Origin: Nocardia flavorosea NBRC 108225
GTDB lineage: Bacteria; Actinomycetota; Actinomycetes; Mycobacteriales; Mycobacteriaceae
NCBI RefSeq assembly: GCF_001613385.1
Contig: NZ_BDCG01000006.1
Location: 1 to 64,000, forward strand
Length of the DNA stretch: 64,000 nt
Reading direction: 5' to 3'
Part shown: in pieces, positions 36,485 through 45,872 of the stretch
Numbering within the stretch: the stretch's first letter is position 1
How the letters are laid out: the number at the start of each line of letters is the position of its first letter
Program-made: the position numbers and the translations under genes
The notes under the pieces: model-generated
Database searches by the model: none
What the model was told of the DNA's origin: nothing
Seen by the model: the letters and a program-made list of their open reading frames with translations, nothing else

Positions 36485-37963
36485 ATGCGCCCGAACCAGC
36501 ACAGGCAGGTAGCAACCTTGAGTACCACCGAGGTCGCCGCGGCGCGCGATAATGCCGCTCCCGCGACCGATACGAACAGGCCGGGCCGAGGCGCATTCCG
36601 CGCGCTCGCACTCCGGCTGCATTTCTACGCCGGCCTCTTCGTGGGGCCGTTCGTCCTGATAGCGGCGGTGACCGGAGCCCTCTACGCGATCTCCCCGACC
36701 ATCGAATCCTTTACCGGCCGAGACGTGCTGTACGTGGGTTCCGAGGGTCCGCAACGGCCGCTGTCGGAGCAGGTAGCCGCGGGAGTCGCGATACGCCCGG
36801 ATCTCACCCTGGTCGCGGTCGCCCCGGCACCGGAACCGGGCGAAACGACCCGGGTCCTGTTCAGCGATCCCGGTCTCGGGGAATCCGACCGCCGTGCGGT
36901 CTTCGTCGACCCCGTCACCGCGCAGCCGGTGGGCGAATCCGTGGTCTACGGCAGCTCGGGCGCGCTGCCGGTCCGGGCCTGGATATCGCAGGCACACCGC
37001 CACCTGCATCTGGGTGAACCGGGCCGGCTGTACTCCGAGCTGGCAGCCTCGTGGCTGTGGCTGATCGCCCTGGCCGGGCTGGTGCTGTGGGTACGGCGTG
37101 TGCGGGCGCGCCGCCGCCGCAACTCCACGGCCTGGCTGTTCGCCCCCGATCTGACATCGAATACGCGCGGACGGCGGCTCAACTGGCACGGGGCGGTCGG
37201 CATATGGATCCTGCCGATCCTGCTTCTGTTGTCGGCAACAGGACTCACCTGGTCGACCTATGCGGGCGCCAACATCGAGCAGTTGCGGGAGAACCTCAGC
37301 TGGACCACCCCCACGGTCGACACCGCGCTACCGAATACACCGTCTGCGGACCACTCCGGACACGCCGGCCATCACGGCGGGCCCACGATGACACATACCG
37401 TCCCCACCGAGCGGATCGAGCAACTGGACACCGTACTGGCCGCCGCCCGCACGGCCGGAGTAACCCGCGCTGCCGAGATCAGCATCCCCGGCGACGACGC
37501 CGGCGCCTTCGCCGTGAAGGAACTGCGCCGGTCGGGCACCCTCACGGTGGACGCGGTCGCGGTCGACGGTGCCACCGGAGCGATCACCGACCGGCTCCCC
37601 TATTCCGAGTGGACTCTCATGGCCAAACTGGCCAATTGGGGTATCCAGCTCCATATGGGCCTGATGTTCGGCCTGCTCAACCAGCTACTGCTGTTGGCGG
37701 CGATGATCGGCCTGATCACCGTGATCGTGCGCGGTTACCGCATGTGGTGGCAGCGCCGCCCCGCCACCGCCGGCACCTGGCGCGCCGCAGGTAAACCCCC
37801 ACAGCGTGGTGCGCTTCGCCGCTCCCTGCGGCTCGCTGTCCCGGTGCTTGCCGTAGCGGCGCTGATCGGCTGGTTCGCGCCGGTTTTCGGCCTGAGCCTG
37901 CTGGGTTTCCTGGTGGTCGACATCATCGTCGGCCGGGTACGGAGACTGCGGGCGGCCGCCTGA
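36485..37963 (+). CDS. PepSY-associated membrane protein
   Basis: A 492-residue protein of the PepSY_TM family with four main helices. The first is LHFYAGLFVGPFVLIAAVTGALYA near residue 40. AHRHLHLGEPGRLYSELAASWLWLIALAGLVLW is near 165, RLNWHGAVGIWILPILLLLSATGLTWS near 235, and QLHMGLMFGLLNQLLLLAAM near 385. An extracytoplasmic loop has the histidine cluster DHSGHAGHHGG. Conserved helix histidines could bind haem or metal; several relatives are linked to iron or copper uptake and reduction. GTG at 36482, ATG at 36485 or a later TTG near 36518 are possible starts. Confidence 0.85.
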   Translation: MRPNQHRQVATLSTTEVAAARDNAAPATDTNRPGRGAFRALALRLHFYAGLFVGPFVLIAAVTGALYAISPTIESFTGRDVLYVGSEGPQRPLSEQVAAGVAIRPDLTLVAVAPAPEPGETTRVLFSDPGLGESDRRAVFVDPVTAQPVGESVVYGSSGALPVRAWISQAHRHLHLGEPGRLYSELAASWLWLIALAGLVLWVRRVRARRRRNSTAWLFAPDLTSNTRGRRLNWHGAVGIWILPILLLLSATGLTWSTYAGANIEQLRENLSWTTPTVDTALPNTPSADHSGHAGHHGGPTMTHTVPTERIEQLDTVLAAARTAGVTRAAEISIPGDDAGAFAVKELRRSGTLTVDAVAVDGATGAITDRLPYSEWTLMAKLANWGIQLHMGLMFGLLNQLLLLAAMIGLITVIVRGYRMWWQRRPATAGTWRAAGKPPQRGALRRSLRLAVPVLAVAALIGWFAPVFGLSLLGFLVVDIIVGRVRRLRAAA

Positions 37964-38600
37964 GAAACCCGACGCGCACGCCGGGGCCGGCATAGTCCGG
38001 CTCCGGCGTGCCTCCACCCACCGACCCGGCGATACCGATACGGCTGGGTCACAGCACGCAGGTCGACCATATGCCATCCGACCGCAGATCACGGCTGCAG
38101 GCGACTTCCGCCCGGCTACCGGGCCGGCCTGGTGAACCCCGCGCCCGGACCGGCGGTTTCGAAGGCCCCGGCCGCTGCAACCCGATTCGGCGGGCCTTGT
38201 CGCACCGTTCCCGATCCGCTCGATTTCTTCACCTTCGGCGGGTTGTCCCACTCAGCTCCTCCCTGGGGTGCTACGCGTGGTCACCTGCGGGAGCCTGGGG
38301 TTCTTCACCCAGATGTGTTCGAGCACAAAACCGTCGCGGCCATGGCCGTCGAAGCCGGTGGCGCCCACAGTCTGCCCGGCGGACAGGTACGAATGTCGTG
38401 GCAGTGTCCGGCAATCCAGCGATGCCGACGTGCCGCCGACGACCACGACCACGGTGCCTTGTCCCCGAAATCGGCCGCCGTGCGCATACCGCCTGCGACG
38501 GCGTGTACACCGTCAGCACGTACTACCGGTCTACCGGCGCCAGACCTCCGTGAGGCCACCGTTCCGGATCGCCCGGCCGGCCGGGCGCCGCTGTCCGGAG
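37964..38600. other. Intergenic region between PepSY gene and galK
   Basis: About 640 bases between the convergent PepSY and galK genes, without an intact gene. The minus-strand frame 38252-38488 reads YAHGGRFRGQGT, then a Val run, and ends AGQTVGATGFDGHGRDG plus LEHIWV, which faintly recalls the end of an M23 peptidase domain (AGQ.VG.TG...HLHFE). It has no proper start and the frame shifts upstream. I treat it as a possible gene remnant. Confidence 0.3.
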
Positions 38601-39746
38601 TCACCCGAGTGGCCCGGCGCCCGGACCGGCGATGGCTTCGAAGGTTCGTGAACGGTTGTAGCCGATTTCGGCCAAGCGCTGCCGTACCACCTCGCCGATC
38701 CGCTCGGCGTCGGCGGTATCGACCAGGGCGATGATGCTGCCGCCGAATCCACCGCCCACCATGCGAGACCCGTGTGCCCCGGCCTGCTGCGCCGTGTCGA
38801 CGGCCGCATCCAGCACCTCGGTGGAAACGGCGAAATCGTCGCGCAGCGAGGCATGGCCCTCGCTCAGCAGAGGGCCGATGGCCCGGGGGTCCACCCCTTC
38901 GCGGAGCAGTGCGGCGACGCGGCGCACCCGCTCGTTCTCACTCACCACATGGTGTGCGCGGCGGTACAGCACGGGGTCGGTGAGGCCGGTGAGCTGGTCG
39001 ATACCGCCGATATCGCGCAGCGAGCCCACGCCGAGCGCCGCTGCCGCTTCGGCGCATTCGCCCCGGCGGGCGGCGTATCCGCCGCCGGCGTGCTCGTGGG
39101 CCTGACCGGTATCGATCACCAGCAGTCGCAGACCGGTCGCCGCCAGGTCGAACGGGAGCTGTTCGAGCCCCCCGGTTTCCGAGCTCTGGAAGGCACGCAC
39201 GTCCAGGAACAGCGCATGCCCGGCGGTGCACAGGATCGAGGCAGCATGGTCGAGAATTCCGGTCGGTGCGCCCACGTAGTCGTTCTCGGCGGCGCGGGCG
39301 ATATCGATCAGTTCCCGTTCGCCGGTCTCCGGCGCGCAGAGATCCCGTACGGCCACAGCGGTGGCACAGCACAAGGCTGCCGAGGAGGACAGTCCGGCGC
39401 CGGCCGGTACTTCGCCGTCGAATTCGAGGTCCAGTCCTTCGACCCGATGCCCGCGCCGCCCGAACTCGGCCAGCACCCCGAGGGGATACCGCGCCCATCC
39501 GGGTACCCGGTCACGGGCGGCGGCCAAGTCCGTGGCCGGTAGGCGCACCGGTTCACCCGGGCGCTGCCGGGATCGCACCTGTACCGGCCGGTCCGTGTGC
39601 TGGACGCCGCGGCAGGTGACCGTCAGCGGTATCGCGATCGGCAGGACGAACCCGTCGTTGTAATCGGTGTGCTCACCGATCAGGTTGACCCGGCCGGGCG
39701 CCGACCAGGCGCGGCGTGTGCCGGTCCTCTCCTCGCTTTCAGTCAC
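38601..39746 (-). CDS. galK: Galactokinase
   Basis: Phosphorylates galactose to galactose-1-phosphate, the first committed step of the Leloir pathway. 381 residues of the GHMP kinase family. The galactokinase signature is GRVNLIGEHTDYNDGFVLP near residue 18, the ATP loop is VPAGAGLSSSAALC near 115, and the C-terminal GHMP motif is GSRMVGGGFGGSIIALV near 340. The start is a GTG at 39746 with GGTGG upstream. galT and galE are not adjacent, so this galK stands alone. Confidence 0.95.
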   Translation of the reverse strand: MTESEERTGTRRAWSAPGRVNLIGEHTDYNDGFVLPIAIPLTVTCRGVQHTDRPVQVRSRQRPGEPVRLPATDLAAARDRVPGWARYPLGVLAEFGRRGHRVEGLDLEFDGEVPAGAGLSSSAALCCATAVAVRDLCAPETGERELIDIARAAENDYVGAPTGILDHAASILCTAGHALFLDVRAFQSSETGGLEQLPFDLAATGLRLLVIDTGQAHEHAGGGYAARRGECAEAAAALGVGSLRDIGGIDQLTGLTDPVLYRRAHHVVSENERVRRVAALLREGVDPRAIGPLLSEGHASLRDDFAVSTEVLDAAVDTAQQAGAHGSRMVGGGFGGSIIALVDTADAERIGEVVRQRLAEIGYNRSRTFEAIAGPGAGPLG

Positions 39747-40043
39747 CGGACCACCGTACGAGCTACGGCAGGCGGCCGGTCGGTACACCGCCGATACTCG
39801 GAACACCCGTTACGACGTTGTTGCGCCAAGACAGCGACAAATTCGGCACTGCATGTCATCATCGGACCAATAGTCCAGTTTTGGTGTCGGTCGCACAGCG
39901 CCCGGCTCGGACATCCCCTCGTACAGGAAGACTCGGTTTCGTCAGCCGCCGCTCGCTGGGTAGGTAGAGCACGACAGACAAGGATTTCCGACCTGAGACG
40001 CGGCTCGATTTCACCGGGAATGGAGCGACAACAAGGGGGGCTG

Positions 40044-41561
40044 ATGATCATCAGCGATCCACAGCGTGCAGGACGGTACGGTTTCCACGGGTTACGTTGC
40101 TGGGCAGTAGTTTCTGCGATCGCGGCTGCCGCGGTCACGGTTCACCTGGTTGTCGACTCGCGCGTGCTGTCCTTGCTGGTGGCGGTATCGGCCGCGCTGG
40201 GCACAGTGACGGCGATCGTGATCGGGGTACGCCGGCATCACTCGGTTTCGGTCCTGCCCTGGTATCTGCTCGCGGCCGCGGCCGTCCCGTTCGCCGTCGG
40301 TACCGTTGTCCGGGAAATGTCCCCGGCGGCGTCCACCCCTCTCGACGAGATCTGCACGCTCACCGGATATATCGGAACCTCGCTGGCAGGGGTGCTGTGG
40401 CTGCGGCCGCGCCGGGCCCGCGCACATCCCGATGTGCTCCTGGACTCGGCATTGATCGGGCTCGGAGCCCTGCTGGCATCGTGGATCTTCCTCATCACCC
40501 CCGTCCTGGACTCCGGCCAGGCGGCCATGAATACGCTGACCACAGTAGTTTTCCCCGTATTCGATGCGCTGCTGCTCACCCTGCTCGCGCATTCCCTGGC
40601 CACCTCGAGCCGGTCGGAAACCTCGCTACGACTGTTGCATCTCGGCGTGGCGGGCGCCTTGCTCACCGATATCGGCTACCGCTTATCGGCGGCCGGCGCG
40701 CTGACGGTGAGTCCGGACGTGCTGCTGCTTCCGCTGCTGGGGACCTACGTGGCAGTGGGCGCGGCGGCGCTGCACCCGACGATGACAACGTTGAACGCAC
40801 CGCGGCCGATCCGGCTGCACCATTCCCGGCAGCGGGCCAGCGTTATCGCGGTGGCCCTGGTGGTTTCCTCGCTCGTGCCGGTGGCCCGGGCCCCGCTCAG
40901 CCCGCTCGATCAGGTCATCGTGTCGGTGGTGCTGGCACTGTTGCTGATCGGGTTGCTGATCCGCAGCGAACGTGCCATCGGGCGCAGTGCTCGTAGCGAA
41001 CGCCAGGCGAAGTATCAGGCCGATCACGATCCACTCACCGGACTGCTGAACCGTTCGGCGCTGCTGCGCGTTCTGCACCGCGAACATCGGGACTGGGCCG
41101 AGCGTTCGCTGTGCCTGCTGTTCGTCGATCTGGACGAGTTCAAGGCGATCAACGACAGTTACGGGCATACAGTCGGCGACGAATTGATCGCCGAGGCCGC
41201 GAACCGGATTCGCACCGCCGTACGCCGCGACGATGTGGTGGCCCGGTACGGCGGCGACGAATTCGTCGTACTGGCGCCGCTGGATCGCGACGAAGCGACC
41301 AAAATGGCCGAACGCCTGCTGGGCACCTTCATGAAGCCGTTCCGGCTCAGTATCGGCGAGGTGCCGCTCACCGCCAGTATCGGGTTGGCCTGCGGCGGTC
41401 CGCGCACCATCGACGCCACGGTCTACGACCTCATCCGCGATGCGGATGCGGCCATGTATCTGGCGAAGCGCCGAGGTTTCGGCTACATGTTCCACGACGC
41501 CATGCGGCATACGCCGGCCGAGCCGATCCAGCACAGCTGGCAGCGGGAGACGGCGGTCTGA
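40044..41561 (+). CDS. Membrane-bound diguanylate cyclase (GGDEF domain)
   Basis: A 505-residue protein that should make cyclic di-GMP from two GTP. Residues 15-310 contain about eight to ten membrane helices, a sensor module without an obvious named domain. The GGDEF domain (about 335-485) begins DHDPLTGLLNRSALL, has FVDLDEFKAINDSYGH, and an intact active site RYGGDEFVVLA. An RRDD at the RxxD inhibitory site lies five residues before GGDEF, so product feedback is likely. No EAL domain is fused. Start ATG at 40044 after an AAGGGGGG stretch. Confidence 0.94.
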   Translation: MIISDPQRAGRYGFHGLRCWAVVSAIAAAAVTVHLVVDSRVLSLLVAVSAALGTVTAIVIGVRRHHSVSVLPWYLLAAAAVPFAVGTVVREMSPAASTPLDEICTLTGYIGTSLAGVLWLRPRRARAHPDVLLDSALIGLGALLASWIFLITPVLDSGQAAMNTLTTVVFPVFDALLLTLLAHSLATSSRSETSLRLLHLGVAGALLTDIGYRLSAAGALTVSPDVLLLPLLGTYVAVGAAALHPTMTTLNAPRPIRLHHSRQRASVIAVALVVSSLVPVARAPLSPLDQVIVSVVLALLLIGLLIRSERAIGRSARSERQAKYQADHDPLTGLLNRSALLRVLHREHRDWAERSLCLLFVDLDEFKAINDSYGHTVGDELIAEAANRIRTAVRRDDVVARYGGDEFVVLAPLDRDEATKMAERLLGTFMKPFRLSIGEVPLTASIGLACGGPRTIDATVYDLIRDADAAMYLAKRRGFGYMFHDAMRHTPAEPIQHSWQRETAV

Positions 41562-41624
41562 CAACCGGATCCGGAACCGTCGGGGGAACCGCGTCGCAGG
41601 CCCGAAGTCCGTGCGCGAGCAAGC

Positions 41625-42401
41625 TCAGTCAGTCAGTTCCTCGAGCAGTTTGCGGGCCTGCTCCAGTTCGGCCTGCAGTTGCTGGACTTTGGCTTCCTGT
41701 GCACCACGCACCGTTTCGAGCAGGCCTTCGACCACCTCGGCTACCTCGGGGGTCAGCAGTTTCGCCGCCTGGGCGACAGCCGGGCCGGGGACGGGCACGG
41801 CGCGCGCGGTGCGTTTTTTACCGCTGGTCACATCGACGGTCCACTCACCGTCCGCGGTGCCGTTGATGGTGACCACGACCTCCGGCGTCTTGGCCTTACG
41901 CGCGGCGGGCGCTTTGGCCGCCTTGGCCGGAGCCGGGGTGCGCGAGGCGGCAGCCGGTTTCGCTTCGGCCGCGGATTTGTTCGCGGTGGCGGAGGCGGAT
42001 TCGGTGGCCCGCTTCTCGGAGGAGGTCTGGGACGCAGCGGTGGGCACGGGCGCTTCCTTCGGCTCGGGGGCGGTTTTCGGCTCGGGCGTGGTCTTCGGTT
42101 CTGCGGCGGCTTTCGACGCCGCAGGCGCCGGCCGGTCACGCGGTGGTTTGGTGAGTGTCACCTCGGTGGGCCCGAAGGACAGTACATCCTTCGACCCGGT
42201 GGGGCGGACCTGCAGGAAATCACCGTCGGCCGGGTCGCCGAGCGAGACGACCTTGCCCGAACGCCCTTCGGTGACCCCCACCGCCGCGGCGGTGAACCAC
42301 ACCATCGGCGGGCGGCCCGCTTCGATCTCCGTGGAGATCTGTTCGAGGTCGTTGTCGGACAGAGGTTTCGGTTTCGCGCTCGATGGTGTTCGCGAGGGCA
42401 T
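41625..42401 (-). CDS. DUF6319-like protein
   Basis: A 258-residue soluble protein. The N-terminal domain (about 1-90) is compact: LSDNDLEQISTEIEAGRPPMVWFTAAAVGVTEG, then SGKVVSLGDPADGDFLQVRP. A long Pro/Ala/Lys/Glu linker (PEPKTTPEPKTAPEPK) follows to about 185. A C-terminal segment has VVVTINGTADGEWTVDVTSGKK and ends in a coiled coil (EAKVQQLQAELEQARKLLEEL). The architecture fits actinobacterial DUF6319 proteins as I remember them. The linker recalls histone-like tails, but function is unknown. ATG at 42401. Confidence 0.75.
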   Translation of the reverse strand: MPSRTPSSAKPKPLSDNDLEQISTEIEAGRPPMVWFTAAAVGVTEGRSGKVVSLGDPADGDFLQVRPTGSKDVLSFGPTEVTLTKPPRDRPAPAASKAAAEPKTTPEPKTAPEPKEAPVPTAASQTSSEKRATESASATANKSAAEAKPAAASRTPAPAKAAKAPAARKAKTPEVVVTINGTADGEWTVDVTSGKKRTARAVPVPGPAVAQAAKLLTPEVAEVVEGLLETVRGAQEAKVQQLQAELEQARKLLEELTD

Positions 42402-42508
42402 GGGCACTCCGGCAATCTCACTGTTTCGTCGAATAGCTGCGTGCACAGATGATGCCGCACCGCACCGACACGTTCACACGCAGGCATGGCAAGACCTTCC
42501 GACCCCGA

Positions 42509-42522
42509 TAGAACGTGTTCTA
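42509..42522. promoter_or_regulatory. KstR-type operator
   Basis: TAGAACGTGTTCTA is a 6-bp-arm palindrome that fits the published KstR consensus TnnAACnnGTTnnA at every fixed position. It lies 35 bases before the GTG of the SnoaL-like gene and in the gap with the divergent DUF6319-like gene. KstR is the TetR repressor of cholesterol and steroid catabolism in mycobacteria, Rhodococcus and Nocardia. Confidence 0.72.
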
Positions 42523-42556
42523 CTATGGCCGCGATCCGGACACCGAAGGAGGCATC

Positions 42557-43366
42557 GTGCCGATCGACCCGACCGCCACCGAGCTACGGGACGCCGTACT
42601 GGCCTCGCCGCGCGCCGTGGCCGTACACGACCGGGCCGCCTGGGTGGGCCTGTTCACCCGCGACGCGGTGGTCAACGATCCCGTCGGTTCCGCTCCGCAC
42701 CGGGGGCACGAGGCGATTACCCGCTTCTACGACACCTTCATCGCCCCCAACGACATCGTTTTCGACGTGGCCCACGATTTCACTGGTCCCGCGACCGTCG
42801 TACGCGATCTCACCATCACGATCACCATGTCGACCGGCGCCCGGGTCCGGGTTCCGATGCATCTGCGCTACGAGATCGCCGCGGAGGACGGCGACCTGCG
42901 CATCTCCCATCTTGCAGCCTATTGGGAACTACTGCCGATGATCGGACAGCTCATGGGAACCGGGATCGCAGGCCTGCGGGCGGGCACCCGCCTCGGCGGC
43001 CTGCTGCTACGCAATCAGGGCGTGCCCGGGCTCATGGGTATGGCCCGGGCCTGTACCGGTATCGGCCGGACCGGCAAGGAGATCGTGCACCGGCTGTGCG
43101 CAGCCGCGGCCGCGGGAGATGCGGCGACGGTCACCGAAACGACGGGTGGTCGCGAGACGGTGCTGCTGTGGTCGGGTGAGTCCATACCCCCTGCGGAACT
43201 GGTCGCCCGAGCCCGTGGCCTGCGCTGCGGGAAAACCCTTGCGGCAGGTCGCTCGGTGACCGTCAGCGGGGAAACTCCGGACGGCCCGGTCCTCTTGATC
43301 TTCGACTTCCATCCGGCCGCCCCACGCCTGGAAACCCTGCGCGTCCACACGCACCCGATCGCCTGA
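42557..43366 (+). CDS. SnoaL-like/NTF2-fold protein, possible steroid-pathway enzyme
   Basis: A 269-residue protein with two cone-shaped NTF2-like parts. The first (about 1-135) is typical: VAVHDRAAWVGLFTRDAVVNDPVG, then GHEAITRFYDTFIA and LRISHLAAYWELLPM. The middle (GTGIAGLRAGTRLGGLLLRN) is helical. The second half (RETVLLWSGESIPPAELVARAR to the end) also looks like an NTF2-type domain. The fold includes ketosteroid isomerases and hydratases. Start GTG at 42557 with GGAGG upstream. The KstR-type site immediately upstream suggests a role in steroid or cholesterol catabolism. Confidence 0.85.
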   Translation: MPIDPTATELRDAVLASPRAVAVHDRAAWVGLFTRDAVVNDPVGSAPHRGHEAITRFYDTFIAPNDIVFDVAHDFTGPATVVRDLTITITMSTGARVRVPMHLRYEIAAEDGDLRISHLAAYWELLPMIGQLMGTGIAGLRAGTRLGGLLLRNQGVPGLMGMARACTGIGRTGKEIVHRLCAAAAAGDAATVTETTGGRETVLLWSGESIPPAELVARARGLRCGKTLAAGRSVTVSGETPDGPVLLIFDFHPAAPRLETLRVHTHPIA

Positions 43367-43591
43367 CGCAGGGCAGCACGTCCACCGGATCGCCCGGATG
43401 CTCCGACGATCACGGTCACCGATTCTCGTCGTCCGGCAGCGATGCGACGACCGACCCGAAGCAGGCTCTCATCACCCGCCCAGCTCAGGGCACAGTTCTG
43501 TTGCGACTACCCCCTCGGCTATTTACTGAGACTCCAAGTCCCGGTAAATTTCGGTAGAGAGATGTACGCCATAACGCACGAGGAGGCACCG

Positions 43592-44593
43592 ATGACGCCG
43601 TCGACTCTGCCCCGGGCCCCGAAGCTGGATGCCCGGTACCGCGAGATGCTGGAAACGCTGTCGGAAGGCTCGGTGCGCCGCCGCTTCGACCCTTATCTCG
43701 ATATCGATTGGGACGCGCCCGAACTGGCCCTCGATCGCGACGATCCACGCTGGATCCTTTCCCCCGACTACGATCCGCTCGGCGCCACCGACTGGTATCG
43801 GCAGCAGCCGGTCGAGAAGCAGATCGAGATGGGGCGCTGGCGTATCGCCAACGCCATCAAGGTGGGCGCGGCCTTCGAAACCGTGCTGATCCGCGGCATG
43901 ATGCAGTACATCGCGAAACTGCCCAACGGGTCACCGGAGTTCCGGTACTGCCTGCACGAGATGACCGAAGAATGCAATCACATCCAGATGTTCCAGGAGC
44001 TGGTGAACCGGATCGGCGACGATGTCCCCGGCATGCGGCCGATCTTCCGGGCCCTGTCCCCGTTCATCGGAGTGGCGGGCGGTTACGCCCATGTCATTCT
44101 CTTCCTCGGCATCCTGGGCGGTGAGGAACCGATCGACCACTACCAGAAGGCGATGATCCGCAACGGCGCGATTCTGCCGCCGCTGGTGGTGCGGACGATG
44201 GAGATCCATATCGCCGAGGAAGCTCGCCATATTTCGTTCGCGGGTGAATTCCTGCGCGCGCATATCGAGAAACTCAGCCCGGTCTCGACCGCACTGTGCG
44301 GAATCTCCTTCCCGCTGGCGCTGCGCTGGCTGGCCGGCGAGATCATGGCGCCACCGCCCGAGTTCGCCCGCCGATTCGATATACCGCGCCCGGTGATCAA
44401 AGAGGCCTTCTGGCGCAGCCCCCACTCCCGCGGGATCCTGTCCGGCTACTTCGGCGATATGCGCACCCTCGCCGACGAGCTGGGGCTGATGAACCCGGTC
44501 ACCACCCGGCTGTGGCGGGCACTGGGCATCGACGGCGACCGTTCGCGCTACCGCAGCGAACCGGAACGCCGGATCCGGCCCGCGGTCGCCTGA
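43592..44593 (+). CDS. AurF-like diiron N-oxygenase
   Basis: A 333-residue protein of the AurF (p-aminobenzoate N-oxygenase) family, which uses a diiron centre. Two E-E-x-x-H motifs are intact: EMTEECNHIQMFQEL near residue 125 and IHIAEEARHISFAGEF near 210. AFETVLIRGM near 95 supplies a further glutamate. The ATG at 43592 has GAGGAGG 7 bases upstream and is preferred to the ATG at 43562. A TetR gene lies convergently downstream. Known relatives oxidise aryl-amines or act in antibiotic pathways; no biosynthetic cluster is present here, so the substrate is unclear. Confidence 0.9.
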   Translation: MTPSTLPRAPKLDARYREMLETLSEGSVRRRFDPYLDIDWDAPELALDRDDPRWILSPDYDPLGATDWYRQQPVEKQIEMGRWRIANAIKVGAAFETVLIRGMMQYIAKLPNGSPEFRYCLHEMTEECNHIQMFQELVNRIGDDVPGMRPIFRALSPFIGVAGGYAHVILFLGILGGEEPIDHYQKAMIRNGAILPPLVVRTMEIHIAEEARHISFAGEFLRAHIEKLSPVSTALCGISFPLALRWLAGEIMAPPPEFARRFDIPRPVIKEAFWRSPHSRGILSGYFGDMRTLADELGLMNPVTTRLWRALGIDGDRSRYRSEPERRIRPAVA

Positions 44594-44604
44594 TCCGACA
44601 CCTC

Positions 44605-44635
44605 GGCCCCGGACCGGCACTCTGCCGGTCCGGGC
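44605..44635. terminator. Bidirectional hairpin between convergent genes
   Basis: The stem CGGACCGGCA / TGCCGGTCCG, extended by GGCC at both ends with one bulged C, lies in the 49-base gap between the AurF-like gene and the TetR gene. Confidence 0.7.
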
Positions 44636-44642
44636 CGGATAC

Positions 44643-45371
44643 TCAAGAGGTCACGCTGAGCCCGGCGATCACCTCGGCCAGTTCCCGGTCCGGGTCCACC
44701 ACCACACCGACCGCGCGAGCAGCGCCGTCGAGGACGAACCACGCGTAGTCGGCCAGATCGGCCACCACTTCGACGCGGGTCCGTGCGGGTCGCGGATCGG
44801 CGACCCATGCGGCAAGTACCCCTTCGACCATCGTCACCACGGCGAACGGCACCGGCCCCAAGGCCGCCGAGTCGACGCCCACGATCGTGCCGATCGCCTC
44901 GATGAGTTCACTCGAACGCGCCGAGATACGTGTTTTCAAGCTGCTGATCGCATCCACGTTGTCCGGTCCGCCCGCCGGCGGCCCGGAACGCGCGAACGCC
45001 GTGAGGTTGGGATGGTCACCCATCCAGTCGGCCACCGCCCGCACGGTCCGGGTGATGATCTCGCGCACCGAACCGGTGGACACGTCCAGTTGCGCGTCCA
45101 GAACAGCACCCAGGTCGTCGATCAGATACGACCGGATCCGCCGGTCCAGATCTTCGCGCCCGCTGAACTGCCGGTACACGACCGATTTGGCGACCCCGGC
45201 CCGCCTGGCGATCTGGAGCACCGGGATGTCCGCGCCGGCCGGCTTCTCCTCGAGCAGTTCCACCGCGGCCTGCAGAATCGAGCGCTGCCGTTCGGTGTTG
45301 TGCTGCTGCCAGCGCGCCTCGTACCCACTGACTGCCCCCGGGATCCGCGACCGCGCTGAAGCCACCGACAT
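44643..45371 (-). CDS. TetR-family regulator
   Basis: A 242-residue regulator. The helix-turn-helix is LQIARRAGVAKSVVYRQFSGREDL at about residues 48-70. The C-terminal domain contains TRVEVVADLADYAWFVLDGAA near the end. The ATG at 45371 was chosen; the frame is open upstream but continues into non-conserved sequence. It is convergent with the AurF-like gene and may regulate it or the AT-rich region upstream. Confidence 0.9.
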   Translation of the reverse strand: MSVASARSRIPGAVSGYEARWQQHNTERQRSILQAAVELLEEKPAGADIPVLQIARRAGVAKSVVYRQFSGREDLDRRIRSYLIDDLGAVLDAQLDVSTGSVREIITRTVRAVADWMGDHPNLTAFARSGPPAGGPDNVDAISSLKTRISARSSELIEAIGTIVGVDSAALGPVPFAVVTMVEGVLAAWVADPRPARTRVEVVADLADYAWFVLDGAARAVGVVVDPDRELAEVIAGLSVTS

Positions 45372-45872
45372 GCCTGGGAGTGTACCCAGCGCCGGTGGGC
45401 GCGGGCGGACGCGTACAGGCCGGTTCTTCACGGCGATTTCACCTGCACCCGCATCCTGCACCCGCAAATGAAAGAACATTTACACATACATTAATGCGAT
45501 ATTTCCCACCCGGCCGACGTAATGCTCCCGCCATATTTCTACGAACCGGTCGTTTTGTCGATCATGATCATGTCCATCACCTGCGGATATCCCGTAACCC
45601 CTTCCCGCACAGACTTATCCACATTACCGGCCGATCGAGAACCTCGGCCACACTTCGAATCCCGAAAATCGGCGCGGTACAAATTGGAGCGCGGCCCCAT
45701 CGAAAAAGGCTAGAATTGCGGCACATTGGTACCGGGCGGGTCCGGCGATCTGCTGTCACAACGTTGCTCGGTCGCGGGAGTTTCCGGCGAACCGGTTTCG
45801 GGGGCGGCGAAATCGAAGCTGCGTACCCACACGTGGCGACCCGCCGGCGCACCACGCGTACAGGAGGCAAGG
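45372..45872 (+). other. AT-rich intergenic region with a DnaA box
   Basis: A 501-base region without a supported gene. The segment 45470-45720 is markedly richer in A and T than its surroundings. It contains an exact consensus DnaA box, TTATCCACA, at 45615-45623. The last 150 bases should carry the promoter of the small acidic protein. Confidence 0.5.
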
